Source of the DNA: Agrobacterium vitis
GTDB taxonomy: Bacteria > Pseudomonadota > Alphaproteobacteria > Rhizobiales > Rhizobiaceae
Direction of reading: 5' to 3'
Assembly (NCBI RefSeq): GCF_013426735.1
Contig: NZ_AP023272.1
Span: 3,516,501-3,580,500, forward strand
Length of the DNA stretch: 64,000 nucleotides
The notes below the pieces were generated by a model, which ran no database searches, had not been told where the DNA came from, and worked only from the letters and a program-made list of their open reading frames with translations. Position numbers and translations under genes: made by a program. Below, in pieces: positions 44,746 to 54,197 of this stretch. The first letter of the stretch is position 1, and each line of letters starts with the position of its first letter.

Positions 44746-45070
44746 TAAGAGTTACCTCCAAGCCTTGAGTTCGTAACCAAGACCAGCAGGCCTGACGTCC
44801 ACCGCCATTGTTCCGTCACGCAGGATCATTCTGCTTCGGGCTACAGCGTGTTTTTTGCGGTCCGTCACGGTTGCTCGCCTTCCATCATGGAACGTGGTTT
44901 ACCGTTCATTGACCCTATTCATGCGCGCAAATGCTTGCGCGAAACTGTCCGGGACCATCACCCGTTAATGCCAATCACCAAGGACATCAGTGCGCCGGGC
45001 CATCAGCCTCACGCAAGGCAGGCTGCCTATCGGTGATATGCAAGAGAAACGTGCGAAATGCAGGCGCTAC
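44746..45070. promoter_or_regulatory. Divergent flgF/motA promoter region
   Basis: This 325-bp gap must hold promoters in both directions. The clearest signal is the 18-bp dyad CGCGCAA-atgc-TTGCGCG at 44924-44941, roughly central. No TTAA-N7-TTAA site and no gene are seen. Confidence 0.5.
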
Positions 45071-45946
45071 ATGATTATCATTATCGGATTTGTTATTATC
45101 ATCGGCAGCATCATCGGCGGTTTCATGGCTGAGCATGGGCCGGTTGAGCGTCTGTTTCAGCCTTACGAATTGCTGGTCATCGGCGGCGCTGGCGTCGGGA
45201 CGTTCATCATGGCCAATACCATGAAAGTGGTGAAGGATTCCGGCAAAGCAATCGGTGAAGCCTTTGGCCACAAGGTGCCAAAAGAACGCAACTACCTCGA
45301 TGTTCTCGGCGTGCTTTATTCCCTGATGCGCGACCTGCGCACCAAGTCGCGCAACGAAATCGAAGCGCATATCGACAATCCGGACGAATCCTCGATCTTT
45401 CAGACAGCTCCCAACCTGCTAAAAAACCGGGAGCTGACCTCCTTCATCTGCGACTATGTTCGCCTGATCATCATCGGCAATGCCCGCAGCCATGAGATCG
45501 AAGCCCTGATGGATGAGGAAATCAACACGATTCTGCACGACAAGATGAAGCCCTACCATGCGATCGTCGCGGTGGGTGACAGCTTTCCCGCTATCGGTAT
45601 CGTCGCCGCGGTTCTCGGCGTCATCAAGGCGTTGAGCTATATCAATGAGCCGCCACAGGTTCTGGGCGAGTTGATCGGCGCTGCCCTTGTAGGCACCATG
45701 CTCGGCATTCTGCTCTCCTATTGCGTCGTCAACCCGATCACCTCGCAAATCAAGATCGTCCGCACCAAGCAGCATCGTCTCTATATCATCGTCAAGCAGA
45801 CACTGCTTGCCTATATGAACGGTTCGGTTCCGCAGGTTGCCCTTGAATATGGCCGCAAGACCATTTCCTCCTATGAGCGTCCGTCCATCGATGCCGTAGA
45901 GCAGGAAATGATGAATCCAGGCGGCGGTAACGAGAAGGCTGCATGA
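45071..45946 (+). CDS. motA: Flagellar motor stator protein MotA
   Basis: This inner-membrane stator subunit (291 aa) has four hydrophobic segments: [19 protein letters not shown] at the start, [32 protein letters not shown] and [23 protein letters not shown]. The cytoplasmic charged loop that contacts FliG lies between the second and third. ATG at 45071 gives the family start MIIIIGFVI; earlier codons in frame extend into the promoter region. It overlaps fliM by 4 bp. Its partner MotB is encoded in another operon of the locus. Confidence 0.95.
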   Translation: MIIIIGFVIIIGSIIGGFMAEHGPVERLFQPYELLVIGGAGVGTFIMANTMKVVKDSGKAIGEAFGHKVPKERNYLDVLGVLYSLMRDLRTKSRNEIEAHIDNPDESSIFQTAPNLLKNRELTSFICDYVRLIIIGNARSHEIEALMDEEINTILHDKMKPYHAIVAVGDSFPAIGIVAAVLGVIKALSYINEPPQVLGELIGAALVGTMLGILLSYCVVNPITSQIKIVRTKQHRLYIIVKQTLLAYMNGSVPQVALEYGRKTISSYERPSIDAVEQEMMNPGGGNEKAA

Positions 45947-46902
45947 CCATGAGCGAGAACGCCCAGCCCCAATCCCTGCCAAAACCGATGGACCACGCCT
46001 TGCTTGCTCGTCTTACCGGCGGCCTTGGCGATATGAAATCCGTCGAAAAGCTTTGCCAGGATTTCGGTCAACTCTATAGCGAGTTCCTGCCTGACGTTTT
46101 TCACAGCGAAACCAACCTGACCATCGAAGTCGGTTATCTCGGCTTTAAAAGCGGCCTGATGCGGGATCTGATCGCCAGCCTCGGTGATAATTTCGTGCTG
46201 GCCAATACCTCTCTGCGCAACTGGTCACAAAACTTCGTCATGGCCTGCGGCAATGGTTTTGTCATCACCCTGATGGAAACCCTGCTCGGCGGCATGCAGG
46301 AATTCATCGGTGAGCCGATCAAAAGGCCGCTGTCGAATATCGAACTCGACCTGGCGGTGATGGTCTTTGAACGGATCGCCAATGTGCTGCGCTCCGGCGT
46401 CAATGCGACCGGGGGCTTTGAGCCGATTTTCGAGCGGCCGCACAATTGGGAAAACCGTCTGAGGCAAGATGGCGAACAGATCGAGGAGTTCGGCGCCCTG
46501 GTGCATATGAGCATCAAACTGGGCAAGATCACCTCCGATTTCGCCCTGATCATTCCGCAGAAAACCCTTTTGAAGACCAATGTCACGGCGCCAAAATCGA
46601 AAAACCAGGTCTCCAAAGCCCGCAAGGAATGGGCCGAGCAGCTGGCGGAACAGGTGCGCAAGAGCCAGGTCACTCTGGAAGGCCGCATCAGCCTGCAATC
46701 GCTGAGCCTGTTGACGGTTTCCAAGCTTGCGGCCGGCGATGTGATTCCCTTTCTCGAAAAGGGCGATGTGACAGTCGATGTCAGCGCCAACGGGCGCGAC
46801 CTTTATACCTGCGAATTCGGGCGCGCCGGCGATCACTACACCGTCCGGGTGAAGTCGATGCACAGTACAGATAGTGAGCTTTTACGTCATCTCATGAGAT
46901 GA
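45943..46902 (+). CDS. fliM: Flagellar switch protein FliM
   Basis: This 319-residue C-ring protein has a CheC-like middle domain ([62 protein letters not shown]) and a C-terminal SpoA domain ([28 protein letters not shown]). The N-terminal CheY-binding segment LSQxEIDALL of enterobacteria is not recognisable; MDHALLARL may be its counterpart. That fits rhizobia, where CheY-P slows rather than reverses the motor. Start may be 45943 or the next ATG two codons on. Confidence 0.9.
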   Translation: MTMSENAQPQSLPKPMDHALLARLTGGLGDMKSVEKLCQDFGQLYSEFLPDVFHSETNLTIEVGYLGFKSGLMRDLIASLGDNFVLANTSLRNWSQNFVMACGNGFVITLMETLLGGMQEFIGEPIKRPLSNIELDLAVMVFERIANVLRSGVNATGGFEPIFERPHNWENRLRQDGEQIEEFGALVHMSIKLGKITSDFALIIPQKTLLKTNVTAPKSKNQVSKARKEWAEQLAEQVRKSQVTLEGRISLQSLSLLTVSKLAAGDVIPFLEKGDVTVDVSANGRDLYTCEFGRAGDHYTVRVKSMHSTDSELLRHLMR

Positions 46903-46965
46903 CGATTTTCCCTGCTGCATCCATGGCAGCAGGTTGAGGCAAGTTTCAAAGGGAATAGTATTTGC

Positions 46966-47613
46966 ATGGCTACGAAAAAAACACCCGTAAAAGATGATGA
47001 TGCCCTGGCGATGCCATTGGGCGATGCCGATCTCGATCAGGCAATCGATGACCTGCGCGGGGTCTTGAAAAGCGACAGCGATGGCGGTCTGCCGGATATC
47101 GGCGCCGATTTCGGGGGAACCGATTTCGCAGCCGCTGGCGCCAGCGACTTCGGCGATGCCGCTGGCGGCCTTTCCGATTTCGAGAGCGATTTCGGTGGTG
47201 GCGCAGCCACCGGTGCCAGTGATTTCGGCACCAGCGACTTTGGAGGCAGCGATCTCGGCGGTGGCGATTTCGGTGGCGGCGATTTTGGCGGGAGCGAGTT
47301 GGGTGGTGCTGGCAGCTTCGATGCAGGACCGGCCCATCAGGCACCGGGCAGCGCTCTGGACTCCAATCTCGACCTGATCATGGACATCCCGATCGATGTT
47401 CAAATCGTACTGGGTTCCAGCCGCATGCCGGTTTCGGGCTTGATGAATCTTGAAGAGGGCGCAATCATAGCGTTAGATAAAAAGATCGGTGAACCTGTGG
47501 AGATCATGGTTAACGGTCGACGGATTGCCCGCGGAGAGATTACAGTTCTTGAGAATGACGATACGCGATTCGGTGTGAAATTGATCGAAGTTATGAGCAC
47601 CAAGACGTCCTGA
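46966..47613 (+). CDS. fliN: Flagellar switch protein FliN with repeat-rich N-terminal extension
   Basis: The last 85 residues of this 215-residue protein form the FliN SpoA domain ([73 protein letters not shown]). Residues ~45-125 are a Gly/Asp/Ser/Phe-rich stretch built from repeated (S)DFGG-like units. E. coli FliN has 137 residues, so the extension is large. It lies between fliM and fliG and forms part of the C ring. Confidence 0.93.
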   Translation: MATKKTPVKDDDALAMPLGDADLDQAIDDLRGVLKSDSDGGLPDIGADFGGTDFAAAGASDFGDAAGGLSDFESDFGGGAATGASDFGTSDFGGSDLGGGDFGGGDFGGSELGGAGSFDAGPAHQAPGSALDSNLDLIMDIPIDVQIVLGSSRMPVSGLMNLEEGAIIALDKKIGEPVEIMVNGRRIARGEITVLENDDTRFGVKLIEVMSTKTS

Positions 47614-47642
47614 CCCCATGAACGGGCCAGAGAGGAAAGACC

Positions 47643-48686
47643 ATGATGGACTTTGACGATTTCGGCGGACCGGTAGCGGGCAAGCCACTGAGCCAGGCCG
47701 ACAAGGCAGCCGCCGTGTTGTTGGCCATGGGCAAGGGCGTGGCGGGAAAGCTGCTGAAATATTTCACGCAGGCCGAACTGCAGATGATCATCAATTCGGC
47801 CCAGACGCTCAGAACCATTCCACCGGACGAACTGGCCGAACTGGTCGGCGAATTCGAGGACCTGTTCACCGAAGGCGCCGGCCTGATGGACAATGCCAAG
47901 GCCATCGAGGAAATCCTCGAGGAAGGCCTGACGCCGGAAGAAGTTGACGGCTTGCTTGGCCGGCGCACAGCCTTCCAGGCGTTCGAAACCTCGATCTGGG
48001 ACCGCTTGCAGGATGCGGACCCCGATTTCATTGCTCAGTTCCTGTTGCGCGAGCATCCGCAGACGGTTGCCTATATCCTGTCCATGCTCCCCTCCTCCTT
48101 CGGCGCCAAGGTGCTGATCAAGCTGCCGGACAGCCGCCGCGCCGATATCATGAACCGTACGGTCAACCTGAAGAATGTCAGCCCGCAGGCCGCTCAGATC
48201 ATTGAGAACCGTGTGGTGGAACTGATCAGCGAGATCGACGCGGAACGCAATTCGGTGGGCACCGCCAAGGTGGCCGAACTGATGAACGAGTTGGAAAAGC
48301 CGCAGGTCGATACCCTGCTCGAATCGCTCGAATCGATCAGCAAGGAATCCGCCACCAAGGTCCGTCCGAAGATCTTCCTGTTCGAGGATCTGCTGGTCAT
48401 GCCACAGCGCAGCAGGGTCATGTTGCTCAACGATATTTCCGGCGACATTCTCACCATGGCGTTGCGCGGCGCCTCGAACGAGATCCGCGAATGTGTGCTC
48501 TCGGCCATCAGCCCGCGCTCGCGCCGCATGATCGAATCGGATCTGCAAGCCGGAACGGTCGGAATCAATCCGCGGGAAATCGCTATCGCCAGACGTGCTG
48601 TCGCGCAGGAAGCTATCCGTCTTGCCAATTCCGGCCAGATCCAGCTCAAGGAACCGGAAGGCGACAAGGATACGGCTGCCGCCTGA
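47643..48686 (+). CDS. fliG: Flagellar switch protein FliG
   Basis: This 347-residue rotor protein transfers torque from the stator. The N-terminal domain binds FliF. The middle armadillo domain includes LLREHPQTVAYILSMLPSSFGAKVLIKLPDS, and the C-terminal domain carries the charged torque helix (LLNDISGDILTMALRGASNEIRECVLSAISPRSRRMIESDLQ). The start may be the first or second of two adjacent ATGs. fliF itself is not in the window. Confidence 0.95.
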   Translation: MMDFDDFGGPVAGKPLSQADKAAAVLLAMGKGVAGKLLKYFTQAELQMIINSAQTLRTIPPDELAELVGEFEDLFTEGAGLMDNAKAIEEILEEGLTPEEVDGLLGRRTAFQAFETSIWDRLQDADPDFIAQFLLREHPQTVAYILSMLPSSFGAKVLIKLPDSRRADIMNRTVNLKNVSPQAAQIIENRVVELISEIDAERNSVGTAKVAELMNELEKPQVDTLLESLESISKESATKVRPKIFLFEDLLVMPQRSRVMLLNDISGDILTMALRGASNEIRECVLSAISPRSRRMIESDLQAGTVGINPREIAIARRAVAQEAIRLANSGQIQLKEPEGDKDTAAA

Positions 48687-48794
48687 CGCTGCACAGGCTG
48701 GCATGGAGGCGGCGTGACCATGTTTCATGGCGCAGCCTGCACGCCACTGTTGACAATACCGCGACCCAGCGATCCGAATGGACTGAAAGAGTTG

Positions 48795-48836
48795 AAGGCC
48801 GGAATAGAGAGCGTTAAGCTTTCTGCTCCGGCCTTT
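48795..48836 (+). terminator. Hairpin after fliG
   Basis: A 9-bp stem AAGGCCGGA/TCCGGCCTT encloses a loop of about 23 nt that can pair further inside. It lies 109 nt after the fliG stop. TTT then GCGCGTTTT follow, so it may be a partial terminator before flhB. Confidence 0.5.
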
Positions 48837-48957
48837 GCGCGTTTTATAAAATACGCGTTGCTACAGCGCCGGAAACTGGCATGCAGACTCCCATTATAAT
48901 TCCTTGATGCATCGCATAAGGTGCTTGACGCTGTAATCAACCGACCGAGGTCCCGAC

Positions 48958-50043
48958 ATGGCAGATGATGAGGACCAGGAAAGTAAAACCGAGAGCCCGT
49001 CCGAGAAAAAAATGCGGGACGCGGCAGAACACGGCAATTTGCCGATCTCGCGCGAGGCGCCGTTATTTGCAACGACGCTGGCCTTCTACATCTATTTTGT
49101 ATTTTTCATGCCACAGGGCGTCTCCACACTTTATCAGACCCTGCGCGACCTGATGGAAAAACCGGATCAGTGGATCATCGGCACCGGCACAGACGTGATT
49201 TCCCTGTTCGTGCATCTGGGTTGGTCGATGGCCGCCATGCTTGGTCCGGCCCTGTTATTGTTCATGCTTTTTGGCCTCACCCAGTCCTTTGCCCAGCATT
49301 TGCCAAGCTTCGTTCTTGATCGCATTACCCCCAAGATGGAACGGTTATCGCTGATCGGCGGAATAGGGCGGATGTTTTCGGTCATGGGCTTTGTCGAATT
49401 CGGCAAGTCGCTGTTTAAGATCATCGTCGTCGCGATCATTATGTTCGTTTCGATGCGCGGCCAGTATTTCGGCACTTTGGATGCAATGCTGTCCGATCCG
49501 CAGATCATTTTCGTCAAGCTTTCCGATATCGTCCAGGAAATGCTTGTCATCGTGCTATTTGCCACCGGCCTGCTGACGGTGATGGACCTCGGATGGCAGC
49601 GATACAACTGGTATCAGAAACTGCGCATGACCCGGCAGGAAGTGAAGGACGAACACAAGCAATCCCAGGGCGACCCGGTCGTCAAGGCACGCCAGCGTTC
49701 CGCCCAGCGCGACCAGGCCCGTCGCCGTATGATGAACAACGTGCCGCGCGCCACGATGATCATCACCAATCCCACCCATTTCGCCGTGGCCCTGCGCTAT
49801 GTGCGCACCGAAATGGAAGCACCGATCGTGCTTGCCAAGGGTCAGGATCTGATTGCATTGAAGATTCGCGAAATCGCCGAGGAAAATAATATCCCGATTT
49901 TCGAGGATCCGCCGCTCGCCCGCTCCATGTTTGCGCAAGTCTCGGTGGATAGTGTCATCCCACCGATATTTTACAAGGCCGTCGCTGAGATAGTACAAAG
50001 ACTATACGCTGCCGACAGCAAGAACAAGAGGCGGTTACGCTAA
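48958..50043 (+). CDS. flhB: Flagellar export switch protein FlhB
   Basis: This 361-residue inner-membrane protein sets export specificity. Four membrane segments lie in the first 210 residues. The self-cleavage motif NPTH is at residues 271-274 (IITNPTHFAVALRY), and DPPLARSMFAQVSVDSVIPPIFYKAVAEIVQRLY follows in the cytoplasmic domain. It lies 271 bp after fliG, with a hairpin between. Confidence 0.95.
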   Translation: MADDEDQESKTESPSEKKMRDAAEHGNLPISREAPLFATTLAFYIYFVFFMPQGVSTLYQTLRDLMEKPDQWIIGTGTDVISLFVHLGWSMAAMLGPALLLFMLFGLTQSFAQHLPSFVLDRITPKMERLSLIGGIGRMFSVMGFVEFGKSLFKIIVVAIIMFVSMRGQYFGTLDAMLSDPQIIFVKLSDIVQEMLVIVLFATGLLTVMDLGWQRYNWYQKLRMTRQEVKDEHKQSQGDPVVKARQRSAQRDQARRRMMNNVPRATMIITNPTHFAVALRYVRTEMEAPIVLAKGQDLIALKIREIAEENNIPIFEDPPLARSMFAQVSVDSVIPPIFYKAVAEIVQRLYAADSKNKRRLR

Positions 50044-50048
50044 AGAAC

Positions 50049-50492
50049 ATGAAAAAATGCAAATATACGACTGAACGCGAAAAAATAGTTGCACAAGCTA
50101 TTAGCCCCGTCGCCTCAGAACTACGGTTACTGGATGCGGCGGACCTGATATCGCTGATCCGTCTGGAGTTTTTCGGTAATATTGCTGATCTCGTGTCTTC
50201 TGCCGCTGAGCTTTACTTTCATCCCGGCACGGTCAATTTCGGTGCCGCAGGCGAGTACAAGCTGGACTGGGGCGAGACGCCTGAAGTGGTTTTGGACCTC
50301 GAAATCAAACCGCGCGACATCACCATCTATGCGCAACTGACGTTGAGCCACGACCATGCCGGGTTGGAGATCAACCACATCTCCTTCAAGAACCCATCGG
50401 CCGACCCGCATGAAAACACCGCCCTTCTGGCGCAATGCATGAACGAAGCCCGCTTCGTGCCCAATCTCCCGGCACCCAGTTTTGTCATGTAA
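50049..50492 (+). CDS. Unknown protein downstream of flhB
   Basis: This 147-residue protein has no signal or membrane segment and begins 5 bp after flhB. It is an alpha/beta protein with VLDLEIKPRDITIYAQLTLSHDHAGLEINHISF as its most ordered part. In S. meliloti an uncharacterised gene occupies this place between flhB and visR. A role in motility is inferred from linkage alone. Confidence 0.75.
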   Translation: MKKCKYTTEREKIVAQAISPVASELRLLDAADLISLIRLEFFGNIADLVSSAAELYFHPGTVNFGAAGEYKLDWGETPEVVLDLEIKPRDITIYAQLTLSHDHAGLEINHISFKNPSADPHENTALLAQCMNEARFVPNLPAPSFVM

Positions 50493-50498
50493 GGGATT

Positions 50499-50531
50499 AT
50501 ACCCAGAGTCATCGCTGATGACCCTGGGTAT
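50499..50531 (+). terminator. Terminator of the motA-flhB transcript
   Basis: A 15-bp stem (ATACCCAG-x-GTCATC arm, one A/C mismatch) with a 3-nt loop is followed by TCTATAT. It lies directly after the 147-residue gene. Confidence 0.65.
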
Positions 50532-50605
50532 TCTATATATCAATATCTAAACCCCTGGGGCCTTGAACAGACTGTAAGATATTCGAAATTACACAGTGCC
50601 GTGCG

Positions 50606-50739
50606 CCTTATACGAAGAATCATTGAAAATGACTCTTCGTATTCCCTTTGAAAATATCTCAAGCCTCTGATGCATTTGAGGTATTTTCAATTTTTCAAGT
50701 CAAGGATGCGTCAGCATCTTCGAGACTTGGTATTATAGG
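50606..50739 (+). repeat. Dispersed palindromic repeat, copy A
   Basis: This ~134-bp sequence recurs at 56896-57029 without gaps and in the same orientation; roughly nine in ten bases match by eye. It contains two inverted repeats: ACGAAGA...TCTTCGT (50612-50640) and TTGAAAATATCTCAA...TTGAGGTATTTTCAA (50648-50690). The outer ends are imperfect inverted copies (CCTTATACGAAG against CCTATAATACCAAG). The size and double palindrome recall rhizobial RIME elements or a MITE. Confidence 0.75.
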
Positions 50740-50825
50740 CCCACGGCACTGAGCCAGGCATTATCTCATCCCCGCTCAACGCGCTGTCAGCGCCTTGCAC
50801 CCAAACTTTTCCCGGTTTCCAAAGC

Positions 50826-51704
50826 TTATCTCCCTCCCAAAACCTGTCTGGGCCAGAAACTGGCTGTCAGAGGCGCCGTCTTCAGGCTTGGCTGCGCATT
50901 CAGCGCGGCTCTCGTGCGCCGCTCCAGCTCTCCATCATCCTCAGGCATGAAGATAATGTTATAGCGCTCTGGCCCCATGAATTCCTTGGTGAATTTCAAA
51001 GATATGCCGAAGTGGTTGGCCTCGAAGGGTTCAAGCGAGCGCATCCGGTCGAAATCACCGGCAAAATCCGGCCAGCGACTGGCGTTGAGAATGAGATCAA
51101 GGGCAGCATCATAACGCTGCCAGATCTGCTGACTGGATTTGACCTCGATGACCTTGATCCGGATCTGGGTGATCTGGCCATCCGGTGTCCCCCGCACCAC
51201 CATGAAGAATGAGGGGGCGTCACCATCAGGCTTTGTGGCTGGCAGACTGGTTTCAGCGATACAATTGAAAATCCCGGGCGAGAAAGGATTCTGGACCCAA
51301 TCGGCAGTCCCCAGCCCCGCCGCCTTTATCTGCTCACAAAGCGTCTTGCCGGAAATACGAAACTTGCGCACCGGCGCTGCAATGTCGAGCAGCGGCGGCA
51401 TGTCGAAAAATCGGGCGGGTACCATCACCTGCTCGGAGGGCATCTGCGCGGACGCGAGGCGTTTTCCCCGCAACACAATCGGTTCCGGCTCCTCTCGGCT
51501 TTGCCAGGGCAAGACATCTTTAACGCTCTCGATCAGTTGATTGAGCCGGCGCTGATCGTCTGCGGTCAACACCGCGATAGCGATGCTGCAACAGAATAAC
51601 AGGAAAATCACGGCAAACAGCCTCAGCCCTCGCCGCCGCATGCGGTGGGCTTCCAGGCTTCCGTCCGGCCTTTTATGGCCCGAAGGGAGGTCGCGCTGCT
51701 GCAT
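50826..51704 (-). CDS. Unknown membrane-anchored protein
   Basis: This 292-residue protein has a basic N-terminus, one membrane segment (LRLFAVIFLLFCCSIAIAVL, about residues 27-46) and a periplasmic or extracytoplasmic domain of about 240 residues. Two Cys in that domain (KTLCEQI, FNCIAET) could form a disulfide. I do not recognise a characterised family. It points toward the repeat and is not visibly tied to the TonB receptor gene upstream of it, 129 bp away on the same strand. Confidence 0.7.
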   Translation of the reverse strand: MQQRDLPSGHKRPDGSLEAHRMRRRGLRLFAVIFLLFCCSIAIAVLTADDQRRLNQLIESVKDVLPWQSREEPEPIVLRGKRLASAQMPSEQVMVPARFFDMPPLLDIAAPVRKFRISGKTLCEQIKAAGLGTADWVQNPFSPGIFNCIAETSLPATKPDGDAPSFFMVVRGTPDGQITQIRIKVIEVKSSQQIWQRYDAALDLILNASRWPDFAGDFDRMRSLEPFEANHFGISLKFTKEFMGPERYNIIFMPEDDGELERRTRAALNAQPSLKTAPLTASFWPRQVLGGR

Positions 51705-51833
51705 CCATAGGTCCGGTCTTCATCACAATAGGCTTATGCCACAAAATTCCTTGCAAAGAACTATATGATGACGCGAGCGATCACAGGAAGATTTTACTCG
51801 CGGAAAACCGGTCCCCTTTTTCCCTATCAAATT

Positions 51834-53990
51834 CTAGAATTTGACACTGGCCCTCACGGTGACATTGAAGGGTTCCCCAACCTGGTTGGCGTAATTGGTC
51901 GAACCGATCGATGAGGTATAATAGGTCTTGTCGAAAATATTTTTCAAATTCACCTGAAGCGTCAATGGACGCTCAAAGTTGAACGTGTAAGCAGCGAACA
52001 GATCGACGACCGCATAGCCGGGCAAGAAATAACTATTGTTGTTGATGCCTGCCCGCTTGCCCACGGCGCGGATGCCGCCACCAACCTTCAAGCTGTTGCC
52101 ATCGCCGCCGATGTCACCGACATCATAGGCCACGGACAGACTACCGGTGTGGCGGGCGACATTGGGCAATTGCTTGCCGGCATAATCCGGGTCCTCCAGC
52201 ACCTTGGCATCGGTATAGCCATAGCTGACAATGGCTTGCCAACGATCCGTCAACTGACCGGCCACATCGACCTCGACGCCCTGCGAGCGCACCAGCCCCG
52301 CCGTCTTGACCACGCTTTCGCCACCAATAGTCTCGGAATAGGCGACATTCTTCTTGCGGGCGGAAAACAGTGCGACATTGGCGCTCAAGCCGTCCATAAG
52401 CTCAAATTTGCTGCCGATCTCGTAGGATGTCCCCTCTTCCGGGTCGAGATTGCCATAATAGCTTGATATCGACGATTGCGGACGGAAAGTCCGGGCCGCA
52501 TTGGCGTAGAGCGATATCTGCGGCGTCAGCTTGTAGACGATACCGCCATTGGGAATGAGCGCATCGCCATTGCTATCGGTATTGGCATTGAAGGGCCGCC
52601 CCTTGCCCGCATAGAGATCGTAATATTGGTAGCGCAGACCACCGACCAATATCCATTGGTCGGTCAGGTGCAGGCTGTCCTGCATATAGACCGAGGCCGT
52701 CGATAATTGTTCCGTCTGGTCGCTGTCGGAAGCTGAAACCGTGTTGCATTGCGCCAGATTGCCGTAAACCGGATTGTTGATGTTGAAATTGCTGGAATTG
52801 GCGCAACGCAGCATGTCGGTACGCAGCGTATCGCTGTAATCGTAGGAAACGCCAAACAACAAGTCGTTCTGCAAACCGCCGATCTCGACTTCGCCGGTCA
52901 GGTCGGCCCTGACCGCGTGATTGTAGCTGGTGGAATATTGCGTGGCATCGGCACGGCGCGTTACGGCACCGGTTGCGGAATTATAGCCGGTGACGCGGGC
53001 CTGGTTGTCGGAATATTCGTTGCGGCTATAGGCATAGTTCAGGGACAGTTTCCAGTCGTCGCTCACCTGCCGGTCAATCGACACCTTGGCCAGATCTGAT
53101 GTGCCATCGGTAATGTTATATTTCTCATCCAGCCGGGTGCGGCGGCTCAGATCCACCGCATGACCGGTGGTCAGATCGAAGATCGTGCCGCGGTCAAAGG
53201 GCACGCTGTAATCCTCATGCATATAGGAAACCGTAACCTCAGTATCCTCGCCACTCCAGCTCAAGGATGGTGCAACCATCCACTTCTTGGTCTCTCCGAA
53301 ATTGCGCCAGTAATCGCTCTTCTGACCTTCTGCGATAAAACGATAGGAAAAGTCGGTACCGGAAATCGGACCGGTCACATCCAGCCCGGAGGTCGAGCCA
53401 TATTTGCCAGCTCCATATCCGGTGACACTGCTATAGACCTCGCCGGAAAACACGTCCTCCGGCTTCTTGGTGACGACATTGACCATGCCGCCAGGATCGA
53501 GAATGCCGTAAAGCGTCGAGGCCGGCCCTTTCAGTACCTCGACCCGGTCGGTGGTGGCGTTGAAGGAAAACGGCAATGCGGTCTTCATCCCATCGGTCAG
53601 GATCGAACCGTCGCGATTGTCCCCAAAGCCACGGCGAATGACGGCGTCCTGCGTGCCGCCCAGCGTATTGGCCTGGGTAATGCCGCTGATATTGGCAAGC
53701 GCATCGTCCAGCGAGCGAGCACCCTGATCCTTCAAAGCCTCGCCGCTCACCACGTTAACCGCCTGCGGCACATCCAGCAGCGGCGTATCGGTGCGCGTTG
53801 CTGTGCTGGTGGAGAGCGGCTGATAACCGCGAGTCGATTTTTTGCCCGTCACGGTAATGGTCTGAAGCTCTGTCGTACCAGCCGTATCCCCGGCCTGACC
53901 GGACACATCTTCGGCGCTGGCTGGCAAAGCGACGGACGCCAGCAACAGCGCCGCTATCATCCGACCACGGCTTTTGCCGTTGCCACGCAT
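51834..53990 (-). CDS. TonB-dependent siderophore receptor (ferrichrome-type)
   Basis: This outer-membrane transporter (718 aa) takes up an iron-siderophore with TonB energy. The signal peptide is MIAALLLASVALPASAE. A TonB box-like LQTITVTG and a plug domain follow (TDTPLLDVPQAVNVVSGEALKDQG; ADRVEVLKGPAS-type DRVEVLKGPASTLYGILDPGGMVNVVTKKP). A 22-strand barrel ends in Phe (NVTVRASVKF). The plug is of the FhuA/FoxA/FiuA class. ATG at 53990 is chosen; a GTG at 54011 is possible. No fhuBCD-type permease genes are adjacent. A RirA-type box lies upstream. Confidence 0.9.
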   Translation of the reverse strand: MRGNGKSRGRMIAALLLASVALPASAEDVSGQAGDTAGTTELQTITVTGKKSTRGYQPLSTSTATRTDTPLLDVPQAVNVVSGEALKDQGARSLDDALANISGITQANTLGGTQDAVIRRGFGDNRDGSILTDGMKTALPFSFNATTDRVEVLKGPASTLYGILDPGGMVNVVTKKPEDVFSGEVYSSVTGYGAGKYGSTSGLDVTGPISGTDFSYRFIAEGQKSDYWRNFGETKKWMVAPSLSWSGEDTEVTVSYMHEDYSVPFDRGTIFDLTTGHAVDLSRRTRLDEKYNITDGTSDLAKVSIDRQVSDDWKLSLNYAYSRNEYSDNQARVTGYNSATGAVTRRADATQYSTSYNHAVRADLTGEVEIGGLQNDLLFGVSYDYSDTLRTDMLRCANSSNFNINNPVYGNLAQCNTVSASDSDQTEQLSTASVYMQDSLHLTDQWILVGGLRYQYYDLYAGKGRPFNANTDSNGDALIPNGGIVYKLTPQISLYANAARTFRPQSSISSYYGNLDPEEGTSYEIGSKFELMDGLSANVALFSARKKNVAYSETIGGESVVKTAGLVRSQGVEVDVAGQLTDRWQAIVSYGYTDAKVLEDPDYAGKQLPNVARHTGSLSVAYDVGDIGGDGNSLKVGGGIRAVGKRAGINNNSYFLPGYAVVDLFAAYTFNFERPLTLQVNLKNIFDKTYYTSSIGSTNYANQVGEPFNVTVRASVKF

Positions 53991-54068
53991 CAGTCTCGCC
54001 GTTCGCCCCACAGCTTTACCCCCAAAATTACAATGTCATTCGCTTGTTCTCTGGGCTTTTCCAATTGA

Positions 54069-54083
54069 TGAATGTAGTAGTCA
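54069..54083. promoter_or_regulatory. Candidate RirA iron-responsive operator
   Basis: TGA-ATGTAGTAG-TCA fits the core of the rhizobial IRO (TGA-N9-TCA). It lies about 80 bp upstream of the siderophore receptor start, in AT-rich DNA. The core is short, so a chance match is possible. Confidence 0.4.
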
Positions 54084-54197
54084 ACTTTAAAACCCCGTAG
54101 CTGCCGGGCAAAAAGGCCGCTAAAGCGGCATATACACGGAAAATCGGATGGGCAGCCTGCCCCTTTGCGGCAGGTATTCAAAGGTTTTGGTGGAGAA

